A DNA stretch of 46,855 nt from CAYYGL01 sp964471235 (GTDB taxonomy: Bacteria > Calditrichota > Calditrichia > RBG-13-44-9 > J075), in assembly GCA_964471235.1 (NCBI GenBank), contig CAYYGL010000008.1, positions 1-46,855 of the forward strand, given 5' to 3'. The translations under genes were made by a program, and so were the position numbers. Below, piece after piece: positions 24,721-32,655 of this stretch. Under the pieces are notes generated by a model that was not told the origin of the DNA, did no database searches, and saw nothing but the letters and a program-made list of their open reading frames with translations. The first letter of the stretch is position 1. Every line of letters starts with the position of its first letter.

Positions 24721-26733
24721 TCACCGTACCAACACCAGCTTTTTACTATCCCGGTAAGAGCCGTTTTGCACGGAGACGACATAAATACTGCTGGCTTGCT
24801 TGTCAAGCGCCAAGCGGTAGGTAATGGTTTCCCCGGGAGAATGCATGCCCAGGTTTTCCTTCATCACTTGCCTGCCGGTGGCATCATAGAGCGTGAGCTC
24901 TACTTCCCCGGCTTGCAAAACGGTAAATTGCACAATTGTGGCAGAGTTGGTGGGATTGGGAAAAAGAGCAATCTCCAGAGTTTTGGGGACGGTGTCCTCT
25001 TCATCATCCGGCGGGGGGGTGGGGTTGGTAGAAAGCAGGTTGTTTACCACCGACAACATTACCTGGGGATCATACTCGGTGTTGAGGTACTGAACGATAC
25101 CATTTTGATCAATAATGCAGTCCAACGGAAATGGGGAGATGCCCTGGATTTTATAAGTTACCCAGACAGAACCGTCGCTATCCAGAATGACCGGGTAGGT
25201 GATACCGAAGCTTTCAATAAATTGCTCTACGGTGTTTAAATCCTCCCCGCGATTGATGCCGATAATCCGCACCTGCGAGGTATCATACTGCTGCCCAAAA
25301 GTAAATGCCACGTCCGACAACTCCGGACCACAAACCGGTCACCAACTGGCGAAGAACACCAGCATGAGCACTTTGCCGGAATAGTCGCCCAAGCTATGCG
25401 GATTGCCTTCGAGGTCATTGAGGGTGAAGTCCGGGGCACTGTCTCCCGGTGAAACCCGGGGCGACCCGCCAAAAACAAACAGGAACTTCTCCGATTCATC
25501 GGTATCATTGGTAAAAAAGGTTAAACGGGCAAACACAGTGCTCTGAGTGTTGGGCGTAAAAGTAGCCGTGATTTGCTGACTGCTTCCGGGCGCGACTGTA
25601 AAATTAGTGGGAGTAACGGTTAGCTCAGGACGATTGCTCTGGATATCCGAAACCACCAGATCATTTTCTCCCAGGTTATATACGGTAAACTCATGGTCAA
25701 TGGGCACCTGATCACCCCGGTAGCCGAAATCATAAACCGTGGGTTTGATGTGAATATCCGGCTCGTTGTAATCATTATAGAGATAAGTTTTGAAACGTGC
25801 CCAATCCGTCACAAAAACTTTTCCGCCCCCTGCTGCCACTCCCATGGCGCGTATTTCGGTATCCTCGGTGGCTTTTAACACCGGATGCAGGGGATCGCTG
25901 ACATCCACCGCCTCCACCATCTCCCAGGTAGCACTGAAAATGGTTCCGTTATCATACGCCAGGTGTTGAACGATGCCAAAATGGGTGTTATGGTTGCTGA
26001 GGAATTGGGGAGTTGCCGGGTCGGAGACATCGATGATATCGAATCCTGCGGCGCCGGCAGCCACAAAAGCATAACCGTTGTGAACAATCACTTCTTTGTT
26101 ATTGCCGGTGGTGGCAATCGAACCGATTAGTTGCGGATCATCTGCGGTTGCCAGGGAAAAGATCTTTAACCCGCCCAGTCCATCCGCCACATACAGGTAT
26201 CCGTTGTCGATGAACACATCCCAGGCATTCACCAGACCGCTTACGGTGCGAATATGAACCGGAGCCTGGGGATTGCTGATATCGATCACCTCTACCCCAT
26301 TGCCGTGGGCAGCGGCATAGGCTATGTTCTGTTGGAATTCCACCGCTTCGTAAAAATAATTCTGGTACTGGTAATTGGTGAGTAAAAACGGAGCGGACAG
26401 GTTCGTGATATTAATGAAGTCCAGACCATCTTTTCGAGCGGCGCCGATGGCTAAATTTCCGGAAGCACAACCGTTGTAATAGCGTTTAAAGATATCTCCG
26501 GGATCATAACGTCCGATAAGCTGGGGATTGCTCATATCGGAGACATCCATAAACAAAAAACCGCCTACCCCAACAATGAACACCACATCCGGCTCCGGCG
26601 GCGAGGAATAAATTTCGGCGTCCAGGATTTCCGCAAAGAAGGAAAAACCGATATCGCCTAACCGGGCAAGTTCATCCTGCGCCAGTAACGGACCAAATAA
26701 TATCAGTATGAACAATATCCCTTTGCGAATCAT
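24721..26733 (-). CDS. Secreted LVIVD-propeller / thioredoxin-fold / T9SS protein; candidate selenoprotein (in-frame UGA at the first CxxC position)
   Basis: Two frames in the same phase (26733-25339 and 25338-24721) make one 670-codon gene if the TGA at 25341-25339 is read through. Domains: signal peptide 1-18; LVIVD-type beta-propeller about 25-325 (GYLYVADGLGGLKIFSL, GFDIIDVSDPATPQFLS); an ASPM/Hydin-type Ig-like domain about 335-415; an AhpC/TlpA-like redoxin about 425-570; and a T9SS sorting domain about 585-670 (ALFPNPTNSATIVQF). The TGA falls exactly on the first Cys of the redox motif: FFASW-U-PVCGPEL. The neighbouring paralogue has FFASWCIPC. The frame is well conserved on both sides, and a small stem-loop follows the UGA. 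The alternative is a Cys-to-stop mutation or base error. A good AAGGAG site precedes ATG 26733. Confidence 0.8.
25312..25341 (-). promoter_or_regulatory. Candidate UGA codon and bSECIS-like hairpin
   Basis: On the minus strand the UGA (25341-25339) is followed by ten bases, then GUCCG-GAGUUGU-CGGAC (25328-25312): a 5-bp stem with a 7-base apical loop starting with G. The loop begins 16 bases after the UGA, at the short edge of the spacing expected of bacterial SECIS elements. The stem is short, so it is a candidate only. Confidence 0.45.
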
Positions 26734-26864
26734 CGTTAAACTCCTTTTGTGTGATGGAATGAGGTAAAGGGTCTAAAGCATAGAGTTAATAGGGGAGGAG
26801 TCGTTACAACTTCTTCCATTTCTTCCCACTCCCCGGTATCCCTATACCTTATACCTCTTTCCCT

Positions 26865-27647
26865 CTACTTCTGCAGCACAAATTTACCCACCTTTACCTG
26901 ATTTCCATCGGAGAGAGAAAATAAATACACCCCGCTGGCAAAGCCATTCATTTCGATGGGGATTTCCTGAATTCCGTTTGAAAAGAATTCCTGCTGTTGT
27001 TGCACCAACTGCCCGGTGATATTGTATAGTTTCAGAAAAAAACGCCCGGGCTTATTGACCCGAAATTGAATCCGAACCGTGCTGTTGAAGGGATTGGGAT
27101 AGGGACCGAGCAACTCGAAATTTCCGGGCAGTTGTTGGGGCGCCTCCCCGTCGTTTATTGCTGTCAAATTGAGCAGGCTGTCAATTATCTGCACAAAAAG
27201 CGGGATGTTAAATCCTTCTTCCACGAATTCGATAGTACCCTGGGCGTTTACCAGCACATTGGCGGGGAAGAAAACAAAACCATATTCGGTAAAAAAAGAA
27301 CCGTCGCGGTCACGCAGGATGGGGTAGGTGATGCCCGTAAGGTTTACGAAGTTTCGGATCTGGAAAACCGAATCCGCCACACTAATGCCCACCACCATCA
27401 CATTCTGCCCCTGGAACGCCTGCCAGATTTCCGACTCCACCTGGGGGGCTTCCTGCTGGCAGGGGATACACCAGGAGGCAAAAAAATTGAACAGGACAAT
27501 GTTGCCGGCAAAGTCATCCAACTGGAAAAACGTTCCGTTGGTATCCGGCAGGTTAAAATCCAGTGCAGAGTCCCCTACTGCCGGCTGGGCGTAAGTATAT
27601 TGGAGCAGCATCAAAACTATTGATATGAATTGTAGATATTTTTTCAT
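26865..27647 (-). CDS. Secreted TlpA-like thioredoxin-fold protein with T9SS sorting domain
   Basis: 260 residues. Signal peptide 1-20 (MKKYLQFISIVLMLLQYTYA); redoxin/TlpA domain about 22-165 with catalytic Cys60 and Cys63 in FFASWCIPCQQEAPQVE and a downstream cis-Pro loop (VFFPANVLVN); short linker; sorting domain about 180-260 (ELLGPYPNPFNSTVRIQF, FASGVYLFSL, KVGKFVLQK). It is a predicted cell-surface or extracellular thiol-disulfide oxidoreductase. It lies 131 bases upstream of the UGA-containing redoxin gene on the same strand, and the two share the FFASW(C/U)xxC motif. Start supported by a CCGGAG site. Confidence 0.93.
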   Translation of the reverse strand: MKKYLQFISIVLMLLQYTYAQPAVGDSALDFNLPDTNGTFFQLDDFAGNIVLFNFFASWCIPCQQEAPQVESEIWQAFQGQNVMVVGISVADSVFQIRNFVNLTGITYPILRDRDGSFFTEYGFVFFPANVLVNAQGTIEFVEEGFNIPLFVQIIDSLLNLTAINDGEAPQQLPGNFELLGPYPNPFNSTVRIQFRVNKPGRFFLKLYNITGQLVQQQQEFFSNGIQEIPIEMNGFASGVYLFSLSDGNQVKVGKFVLQK

Positions 27648-28246
27648 GATGTCTCCGGTCGGTTATCAGGCATTTTGGGTTATCAGAATGTTTCGTAAAG
27701 GAACACGGCAAGGTAGCATCTGTTGCATGGTAATGAACGGTTGATGATACACCATAAAAATTTTGGAAACGACATTGTGGCTGAAAAAGACCGCGGAAAA
27801 CACGGAGAACAATGATGCTCACGGAAGCTTTAGAATTATTTTGGGAAAAAATCCGTGAGACTCTGCATCAACCGCGTTATCTGTGTTCCATGGCAAACGT
27901 TTCTGATGTGAGTTGTGATTGTTTTTTATTTCTTGCTTCCGAGAAAGGAGCTGCTGCAACAATTCGCTAACCGCTTTGCCGTATTTTAGAACCGATTTTA
28001 ACAACTAAATTTGAGCCTTACTCAGGGCAAAAACTGTAAGGCAGGATACGTTCACCTGAAATGAGAATAGAAATAATGTGTAGGAAGGGGTGTTGTGGAA
28101 TTGGACGCTATTGAGAAATCCCGGTAACATCAGGGCATTCGGAGGAGGGTTCAGCTCGGTCCGGAAAGAGACTCCCTGACCGTTTTCGCCACTGATTCAC
28201 TGATTCACTGACTTACTGATCTCCCACCATGCGTCCATAAAAAAAG
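27648..28246. other. Spacer with CACGGA-type repeat and a short tandem repeat
   Basis: No gene supported. CTCACGGA (27818-27825) pairs with TCCGTGAG (27852-27859) inside a block of 'CCGCGGAAAACACGGAGAAC ... ACCGCGTTATCTGTGTTCCATGG' wording, the same class as near 11.2 and 23.5 kb. At 28192-28222 a 9-base unit (CACTGATTC) repeats about three times, degenerating. Confidence 0.6.
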
Positions 28247-28320
28247 AGCCACCGAGCGGACTTGAACCGCTAACCTGCTGATTACGAATCAGCTGCTCTA
28301 CCAGTTGAGCTACGGTGGCT
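28247..28320 (-). tRNA. tRNA-Thr (anticodon CGT)
   Basis: A 74-nt cloverleaf on the minus strand: acceptor AGCCACC/GGTGGCT (7 bp), D arm GCTC/GAGC, anticodon stem GCTGA/TCAGC with loop TTCGTAA (anticodon CGT, codon ACG), T arm AGCGG-TTCAAGT-CCGCT. No encoded CCA. It is followed by a run of seven T, a good stop signal. It lies downstream of the prenyltransferase gene on the same strand, a classic integration-site position. Confidence 0.97.
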
Positions 28321-28435
28321 AAGCCATCTCCAATGACCGGCAAAATTTAACCGATGAGCTGGGGCAAATCAATTGCTAAGAATTTTTTCAGCGATGTTTT
28401 TTCGGCACCCTGAAAATTCTGAGAGGCATTGAGCA

Positions 28436-29332
28436 TCAGCAGAATATCGCGGCACTGGCGAATACGAGATATTCCAGGTAAAAAACGCCCCACAGCAGCA
28501 AATAATAGTGGCTCATGGCGGCCCGTGAAGCCGGTTGGATATGACGGGATTTGATCAACAAAAACGACAGAATTACCAGATTGCACACGGCAAGCAGGGA
28601 GGTGTTTAATCCGGTTAAATCCGTGAACGCTAAAATCAGCAAACTAAACACCAGCAATGTCAGGACTCCCAATCCCAATCGGAACACGGTTCCGGCACCC
28701 AATCGAAGGGTGAGGGTGATAATCTGAAATTGGCGGTCCCCTGTCATATCGGGAATGTCTTTAAACCAGGCGATCACCAGGCTGAGACCGAATATAAAGC
28801 CCGTTAACAGCCAGATATGGGGTGGAATTTCCACCGCGCCGCTAAAGAAGTACTGAAAGTGCAAAAAGAGGAAAATGTTGACCACCACACCGCGAACCGT
28901 AAAAATGCTGGCAGCCGCCCAAAAGTGAAAGCGCTTCAGTCGCAAGGGGGGCAGGGAATAAGCGGTTCCGATAAGCAGGCTGATGACCACGGTGATGGTC
29001 AGGAAAACCCCCTGGGTGAGAGCTGTTAACAGGGAGAAGACCAATGCGGTAAGGATGATAGCCCGGGCTTCCCGGCGGGTAAACTCCCCGGCAGGCAGCG
29101 GCAAATCCGGTTTGTTGATCCGGTCGATTTCCAGATCGGTTAACTGATTTAATCCCACAATATAAATGTTAGCCCCCAGGCAGCTTAGCAGGGTTATCAG
29201 TAGGGTAAGCGGTTTCCACTCCGCTGGTGCGGTATGCACATAAGCAATGATATACAGGGCAATAACACTGGTGATGGTGCCGAAAACAGTGTGTGGGCGG
29301 GTAAACCACCAGAAGGCTTTTAGCTTTTTCAT
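28436..29332 (-). CDS. Homogentisate prenyltransferase (VTE2/HPT-type UbiA family)
   Basis: A 298-residue membrane UbiA prenyltransferase with about eight or nine hydrophobic helices. The first Asp-rich motif is N62QLTDLEIDRINKPDLP, the wording of homogentisate phytyl/geranylgeranyl transferases (NQxxDxxIDxINKPxLP), and differs from UbiA/MenA. The second is K191DIPDMTGDR, again as in HPT (KDIPDxxGD). Such enzymes join homogentisate to phytyl or geranylgeranyl diphosphate with decarboxylation, giving MPBQ, the committed step of tocopherol synthesis. Its start overlaps the VTE4-like stop by ATGA. Context with VTE1-, VTE3- and VTE4-like genes makes the assignment strong; the prenyl donor (phytyl or geranylgeranyl) is unknown. 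Confidence 0.9.
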   Translation of the reverse strand: MKKLKAFWWFTRPHTVFGTITSVIALYIIAYVHTAPAEWKPLTLLITLLSCLGANIYIVGLNQLTDLEIDRINKPDLPLPAGEFTRREARAIILTALVFSLLTALTQGVFLTITVVISLLIGTAYSLPPLRLKRFHFWAAASIFTVRGVVVNIFLFLHFQYFFSGAVEIPPHIWLLTGFIFGLSLVIAWFKDIPDMTGDRQFQIITLTLRLGAGTVFRLGLGVLTLLVFSLLILAFTDLTGLNTSLLAVCNLVILSFLLIKSRHIQPASRAAMSHYYLLLWGVFYLEYLVFASAAIFC

Positions 29333-30168
29333 TTTTTTACTCCTTGCACCACCCCGAAGCGGATTAAACCCGATTTGTAGCCCTGTTTCATTTGCCGGAT
29401 GGTCTTCACACCTTGCCGGGTGATTTTTCCGGAACGCAGTATTCTTATCCAGTTAACCGGATTCAGGGTAGATTTGAACACCGCGTTCCAGAAGGGCGCC
29501 ACTGCTTTGCTCCAGTCGGCGGTCTCGACTTCGGTAAATCCGATGTCTTCCATCAGGGCACCGTACATTTCAAGCGAAATTAAGGGAGGCAACTGGTAGG
29601 CGGAATAAATGCGCTCTAAGAATTGCTGTTCGGAAGCGGTGAGTTCCGGTGGGATGGGACGATGACACCAGGTTGCCATTAACACTTTACCGCCCGGTTT
29701 TAACAGGGTGAACCAATTATAGAGAAGCCGGCTTTTCCGGGGAATGTGTTCAGCGCTTTCCAGTGACCATATCAGATCGAAGGAAGCCGGGGGAAAAGAG
29801 GGGGTAAGGGCATCTTCGACCATGAACAGGAGCGGTTGAGAAACCTCGGATGCCCGGGTGAGTGTTTTTGCCCGCTCTGCCTGCACCGGGCTGAGGGTAA
29901 TCCCCACCACTTCCGCACCAAATTTCTTTGCCAGATAACGGGCGCTGCCGCCAATGCCGCATCCCACATCCAGAATGTACTTCGCACCGGTGACATTCCC
30001 CCAGCGCAGCAATTCCTCAATCAAATCCACCTGCGCTTGAAGATGGTCTTTTTTCACATCCCCGTTGATGCCATAATACCCGTGGTGCATGTGTTCGCCC
30101 CACACTTTCTCCCATAAGGAGGTCGAGGCGTCGTAAAATTGGCGGATATTTTGGTTCAGGTAACTCAT
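29329..30168 (-). CDS. gamma-Tocopherol O-methyltransferase-like enzyme (VTE4 type)
   Basis: 279 residues from ATG 30168. The N-terminal 'LWEKVWGEHMHHGYY' (18-32) is the hallmark of gamma-TMT and related SAM methyltransferases. SAM motif I is ILDVGCGIGGS (65-75), followed by GITLSPVQAERA and LLKPGGKVLMATWCHR. It would methylate gamma- to alpha-tocopherol. The open frame extends to a GTG at 30324, but the homologous part begins at about residue 53 of that version (MSYLNQNIRQFYD), so the shorter start is used; an ATG at 30219 is a third option. It is coupled to the prenyltransferase by a four-base overlap. A non-tocopherol MPBQ or cyclopropane-type substrate is possible, but context argues for VTE4. 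Confidence 0.88.
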   Translation of the reverse strand: MSYLNQNIRQFYDASTSLWEKVWGEHMHHGYYGINGDVKKDHLQAQVDLIEELLRWGNVTGAKYILDVGCGIGGSARYLAKKFGAEVVGITLSPVQAERAKTLTRASEVSQPLLFMVEDALTPSFPPASFDLIWSLESAEHIPRKSRLLYNWFTLLKPGGKVLMATWCHRPIPPELTASEQQFLERIYSAYQLPPLISLEMYGALMEDIGFTEVETADWSKAVAPFWNAVFKSTLNPVNWIRILRSGKITRQGVKTIRQMKQGYKSGLIRFGVVQGVKK

Positions 30169-30374
30169 GGCTAATGGATTTTCCCGATATTGAGTTATCG
30201 TATATTTTCCGGGGCTCATCGAGGAGTCCGAACCTTTACCGGGCTTGGTGTGCCTTTTAGGGCTTTGCGAAACCGGGTGAATTTCTCTGTAACGTTTCGG
30301 GTGACCATTTCCCCGGGGGTACACTCACCCAAATGCACCTGATTTAGATGTAAGCTCCGGTTGAATATAGGGGC

Positions 30375-31301
30375 TCAACGATAACGCACTACTAAAAAAA
30401 TAATCATGGTGAGAAAAAAAGCAAGCGAAATTAATATACCGGTTAGCTGCTGGCGGGTCAGGGGGGTATTCTCCTTCGGCGGGGATTTTCCCATCTTGCC
30501 AGGCAGGTATCCCCGGGTATAACCATAGAGAGCAACGGGGATGAACATAAACCCGCTGAGCATTCCTACCAATAACCGAAATAAAAATATTGCCCGTCGG
30601 CTGAATGACACTTGCTCTGTAAGTTCCGGGGGAGGTGCTGTCGGCCTCAGTGGTTGAGATGGCTTTCCCGGTTTTATTCCGGAGATGGCAATTCCGTATT
30701 TTTCCTCGGTCATCCAGTGGGGGCGAACATATTTCCGCCGAATATTTTCAAATTCGGCGTGTTGAAACCATTGCCAGTAGTCTTCCTCGGCGGGGAAGAG
30801 CATCCAGGTGTCTGCCAGCCAGCGCGCCAGCCGATTCTCCGGGCGCAGGGGACCGATCACCAGGGCAATGCCACCCGGTTTTAACACCCGAAAGGCTTCT
30901 CGAATGGCGGTTTGGGGATCAGGCCAGTACTCGATGCTTCCGGCAGAGATGTAGCGATCAAACATGTGGTCGGAAAACGGAAGCATCTCGGCATCGCCTT
31001 CTAAGAAGGTGCATTTCCGCAAGTTTGCCTTCTGGCGCGCTTTTGCCAATTGATGCGGACTCTGATCGATTAGAGTGACGTTTTGCGGATTGACCTGTTG
31101 AACGATACCGAGAGTGGTAAACCCGGTGCCGGCGTCCACATCCAGCACTGTTAAATCGGGATGATCCAACTTTGCCAGGCGGAGTGCTTGATTCCGCATC
31201 TGCTCCGTCCAGAAAAAAGGATTCACATAGTTATCATAGAAGACCGACAGGAAACGGTAAAACCAGTAGGCTTCTTTTTTATGTTGGAGGGCGTGCTTCA
31301 T
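30375..31301 (-). CDS. MPBQ/MSBQ methyltransferase of the plant VTE3 type, with C-terminal membrane anchor
   Basis: A 308-residue SAM methyltransferase. The start 'KKEAYWFYRFLSVFYDNYVN' plus PFFWTEQMR, the SAM motif VLDVDAGTGFTTLGIV (52-67), VTLIDQSPHQLAKARQK, EGDAEMLPF, SAGSIEYWPDPQ and DTWMLFPAEEDY all follow the plant chloroplast enzyme VTE3 rather than the cyanobacterial MPBQ methyltransferase. The C-terminus has hydrophobic segments (about 238-262 and 286-308), matching the membrane anchor of VTE3. It methylates MPBQ to DMPBQ before cyclisation. An AGGGAAA site precedes the ATG. A MITE insertion (31371-31552) separates it from the cyclase gene. Confidence 0.92.
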   Translation of the reverse strand: MKHALQHKKEAYWFYRFLSVFYDNYVNPFFWTEQMRNQALRLAKLDHPDLTVLDVDAGTGFTTLGIVQQVNPQNVTLIDQSPHQLAKARQKANLRKCTFLEGDAEMLPFSDHMFDRYISAGSIEYWPDPQTAIREAFRVLKPGGIALVIGPLRPENRLARWLADTWMLFPAEEDYWQWFQHAEFENIRRKYVRPHWMTEEKYGIAISGIKPGKPSQPLRPTAPPPELTEQVSFSRRAIFLFRLLVGMLSGFMFIPVALYGYTRGYLPGKMGKSPPKENTPLTRQQLTGILISLAFFLTMIIFLVVRYR

Positions 31302-31370
31302 TGGGTTTCCCTGATGCCTGAGATGGTACGTTTCTGTAAGTTTTATTCCGGAAATATTTAAAGGGCAATG

Positions 31371-31552
31371 GTAACTACTCAGGTAGTAGCTAATCAGGAC
31401 GTAGATAAGAAAGAGTTCCTGTAGGAATCTGTTTTTTAATCAAAACTTTTTCTTTACCGCAATAATTGTAGCGGATGCGTGACAGCAGCAGCGTGAAAGA
31501 GATAAACATCTGTTCATTGCATTCGTTGCGGTATATCAACCTGAGTAGTTAC
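31371..31552. mobile_element. MITE copy 1 (182 bp, GTAAC terminal inverted repeats)
   Basis: Perfect 14-bp ends GTAACTACTCAGGT ... ACCTGAGTAGTTAC. The flanks are GGGCAATG (31363-31370) and GGGCGATT (31553-31560), a 6/8-matching 8-bp target duplication. There is no coding capacity. Body words (TAGGAATCTGTTTTTT, CAAAACTTTTTCTTTACCGC, GTGAAAGAGATAAACATCTG, TTCGTTGCGGTATATCAACC) recur in copy 2. GTAA ends with 8-bp duplications are typical of IS66-group elements. Confidence 0.88.
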
Positions 31553-31613
31553 GGGCGATTAAACTTTGTGGAAAATCAAATACTATTTAGCATAATTCCT
31601 TCTGGCATGGCAC

Positions 31614-32612
31614 CTATTTTTTCGCCTCCCACATCTCCACCAGTCGTTTCAAATCGCCCACCAGTTCCATACCGGCATGTTTGCCATGGTCTTCCAATAC
31701 GAACTTGCCATTCGAGAACAAACGCACGTGCACCTCACCGTCCAATGTTTCCGCTATTCGCCGGGTCATTCCCTGCGTGGACGGGGCATGCAGCATCCCT
31801 ACTTTATCCGACCCCCTTGCCTGTATTTCCAGCCGGTGGGTTTTATCCTCCACTATCCAGAGTAACTCGTTGTCCCCAATATCCAATCTTACCATTTTTG
31901 CCCCGGTATAGGTGGCAAAGCGATAGAGATGATTTTTATGCCACAAACCAATGATAAACCCCGGAAAGGAACCGCGAATCCAGGGGATGATGGCGACCGA
32001 GGCGGTAAGACTGGTGCCGGGGGCGCTGAAATGATTGCTCTGCAGCCATACCCAGGCGGAGGGAAATGCTTTGCCCCAGTCTTTTTCAATATATCCCCGT
32101 CCGTTGGAAAAATCAATTTCCCGGTCATTGATTTGCAATTTTCCCTCAAGAGCATGATCCAGGCTGACCACCCCGTGATAGCACTGCATAAAGGGCGCCC
32201 AGGCATACCAGCCCATAATGCCCGGTGAACGCAGGGTAACTTCCCAGGGTACCATTTCTTTAAAAACAATCTTACCACTGATACTCAGGTGATCATTCCT
32301 GAGGTTTAAGTCGATGGACCGGTCTGTGAAGCGGTTATATTCGATGGAAAAATCCAAACGATAGGGTTTATAGGCAAAAGCATTCAGCGGGTAAGTAAAA
32401 ACCATGACCTCGCCCCGAGCTCCATCAAAAAACTGCACGAAGGCTTGCGATTGCTTCGAATCGGATGCCACAAACACCCCGGGGATAACGGCAAAACGCT
32501 CGGTTGCCGAAGAATTAACCAGCTTGAAGTACCAGCCTTCAAAAAAAGGCGGTTTTTTCCCGGTACCGTGATATGCCCCGGGGCTGAGGGTGCTGCGGAT
32601 AAAGCGAAACAT
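31614..32612 (-). CDS. Tocopherol cyclase (VTE1 type)
   Basis: 332 residues from ATG 32612. Tocopherol cyclase signatures: PFFEGWYFK (about 22-30), GIMGWYAWAPFMQCYHGVVS, 'GRGYIEKDWGKAFPSAWVW' (about 171-189) followed by LQSNHF, and a C-terminal segment where the cyclase family closes with a beta-sandwich (FVLEDHGKHAGMELVGDL). Length matches the cyanobacterial slr1737 type (363). The enzyme closes the chromanol ring of DMPBQ or MPBQ, giving gamma- or delta-tocopherol. An upstream in-frame extension to 32777 would overlap the thioesterase and shows no homology, so the shorter start is used. It follows the thioesterase gene by 43 bases. Confidence 0.92.
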   Translation of the reverse strand: MFRFIRSTLSPGAYHGTGKKPPFFEGWYFKLVNSSATERFAVIPGVFVASDSKQSQAFVQFFDGARGEVMVFTYPLNAFAYKPYRLDFSIEYNRFTDRSIDLNLRNDHLSISGKIVFKEMVPWEVTLRSPGIMGWYAWAPFMQCYHGVVSLDHALEGKLQINDREIDFSNGRGYIEKDWGKAFPSAWVWLQSNHFSAPGTSLTASVAIIPWIRGSFPGFIIGLWHKNHLYRFATYTGAKMVRLDIGDNELLWIVEDKTHRLEIQARGSDKVGMLHAPSTQGMTRRIAETLDGEVHVRLFSNGKFVLEDHGKHAGMELVGDLKRLVEMWEAKK

Positions 32613-32655
32613 GGAAGAATTCGGTTTTATTTTTTCGTAATACCGATTCCGGTGA

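Noticed and set aside
25339..25341. UGA read as tryptophan or glycine (alternative genetic code)
   Set aside because: UGA serves as a proper terminator for paaA, the VTE4-like gene and others in the window, so a global code change is unlikely.
24721..26733. Two separate genes (a propeller protein and a short T9SS peptide) instead of one UGA-containing gene
   Set aside because: The downstream part would start at TTG in the middle of a thioredoxin fold without a signal peptide, and the upstream part would end one residue before the CxxC. One gene explains both better, although a nonsense mutation remains possible.
28192..28222. CRISPR-like array in the CACTGATTC tandem repeats
   Set aside because: The unit is 9 bases with no spacers; it is a short tandem repeat.
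29329..30324. Long version of the VTE4-like gene starting at GTG 30324
   Set aside because: The extra 52 residues have no homology to the family and a low-complexity, basic composition; family similarity begins near 30168.
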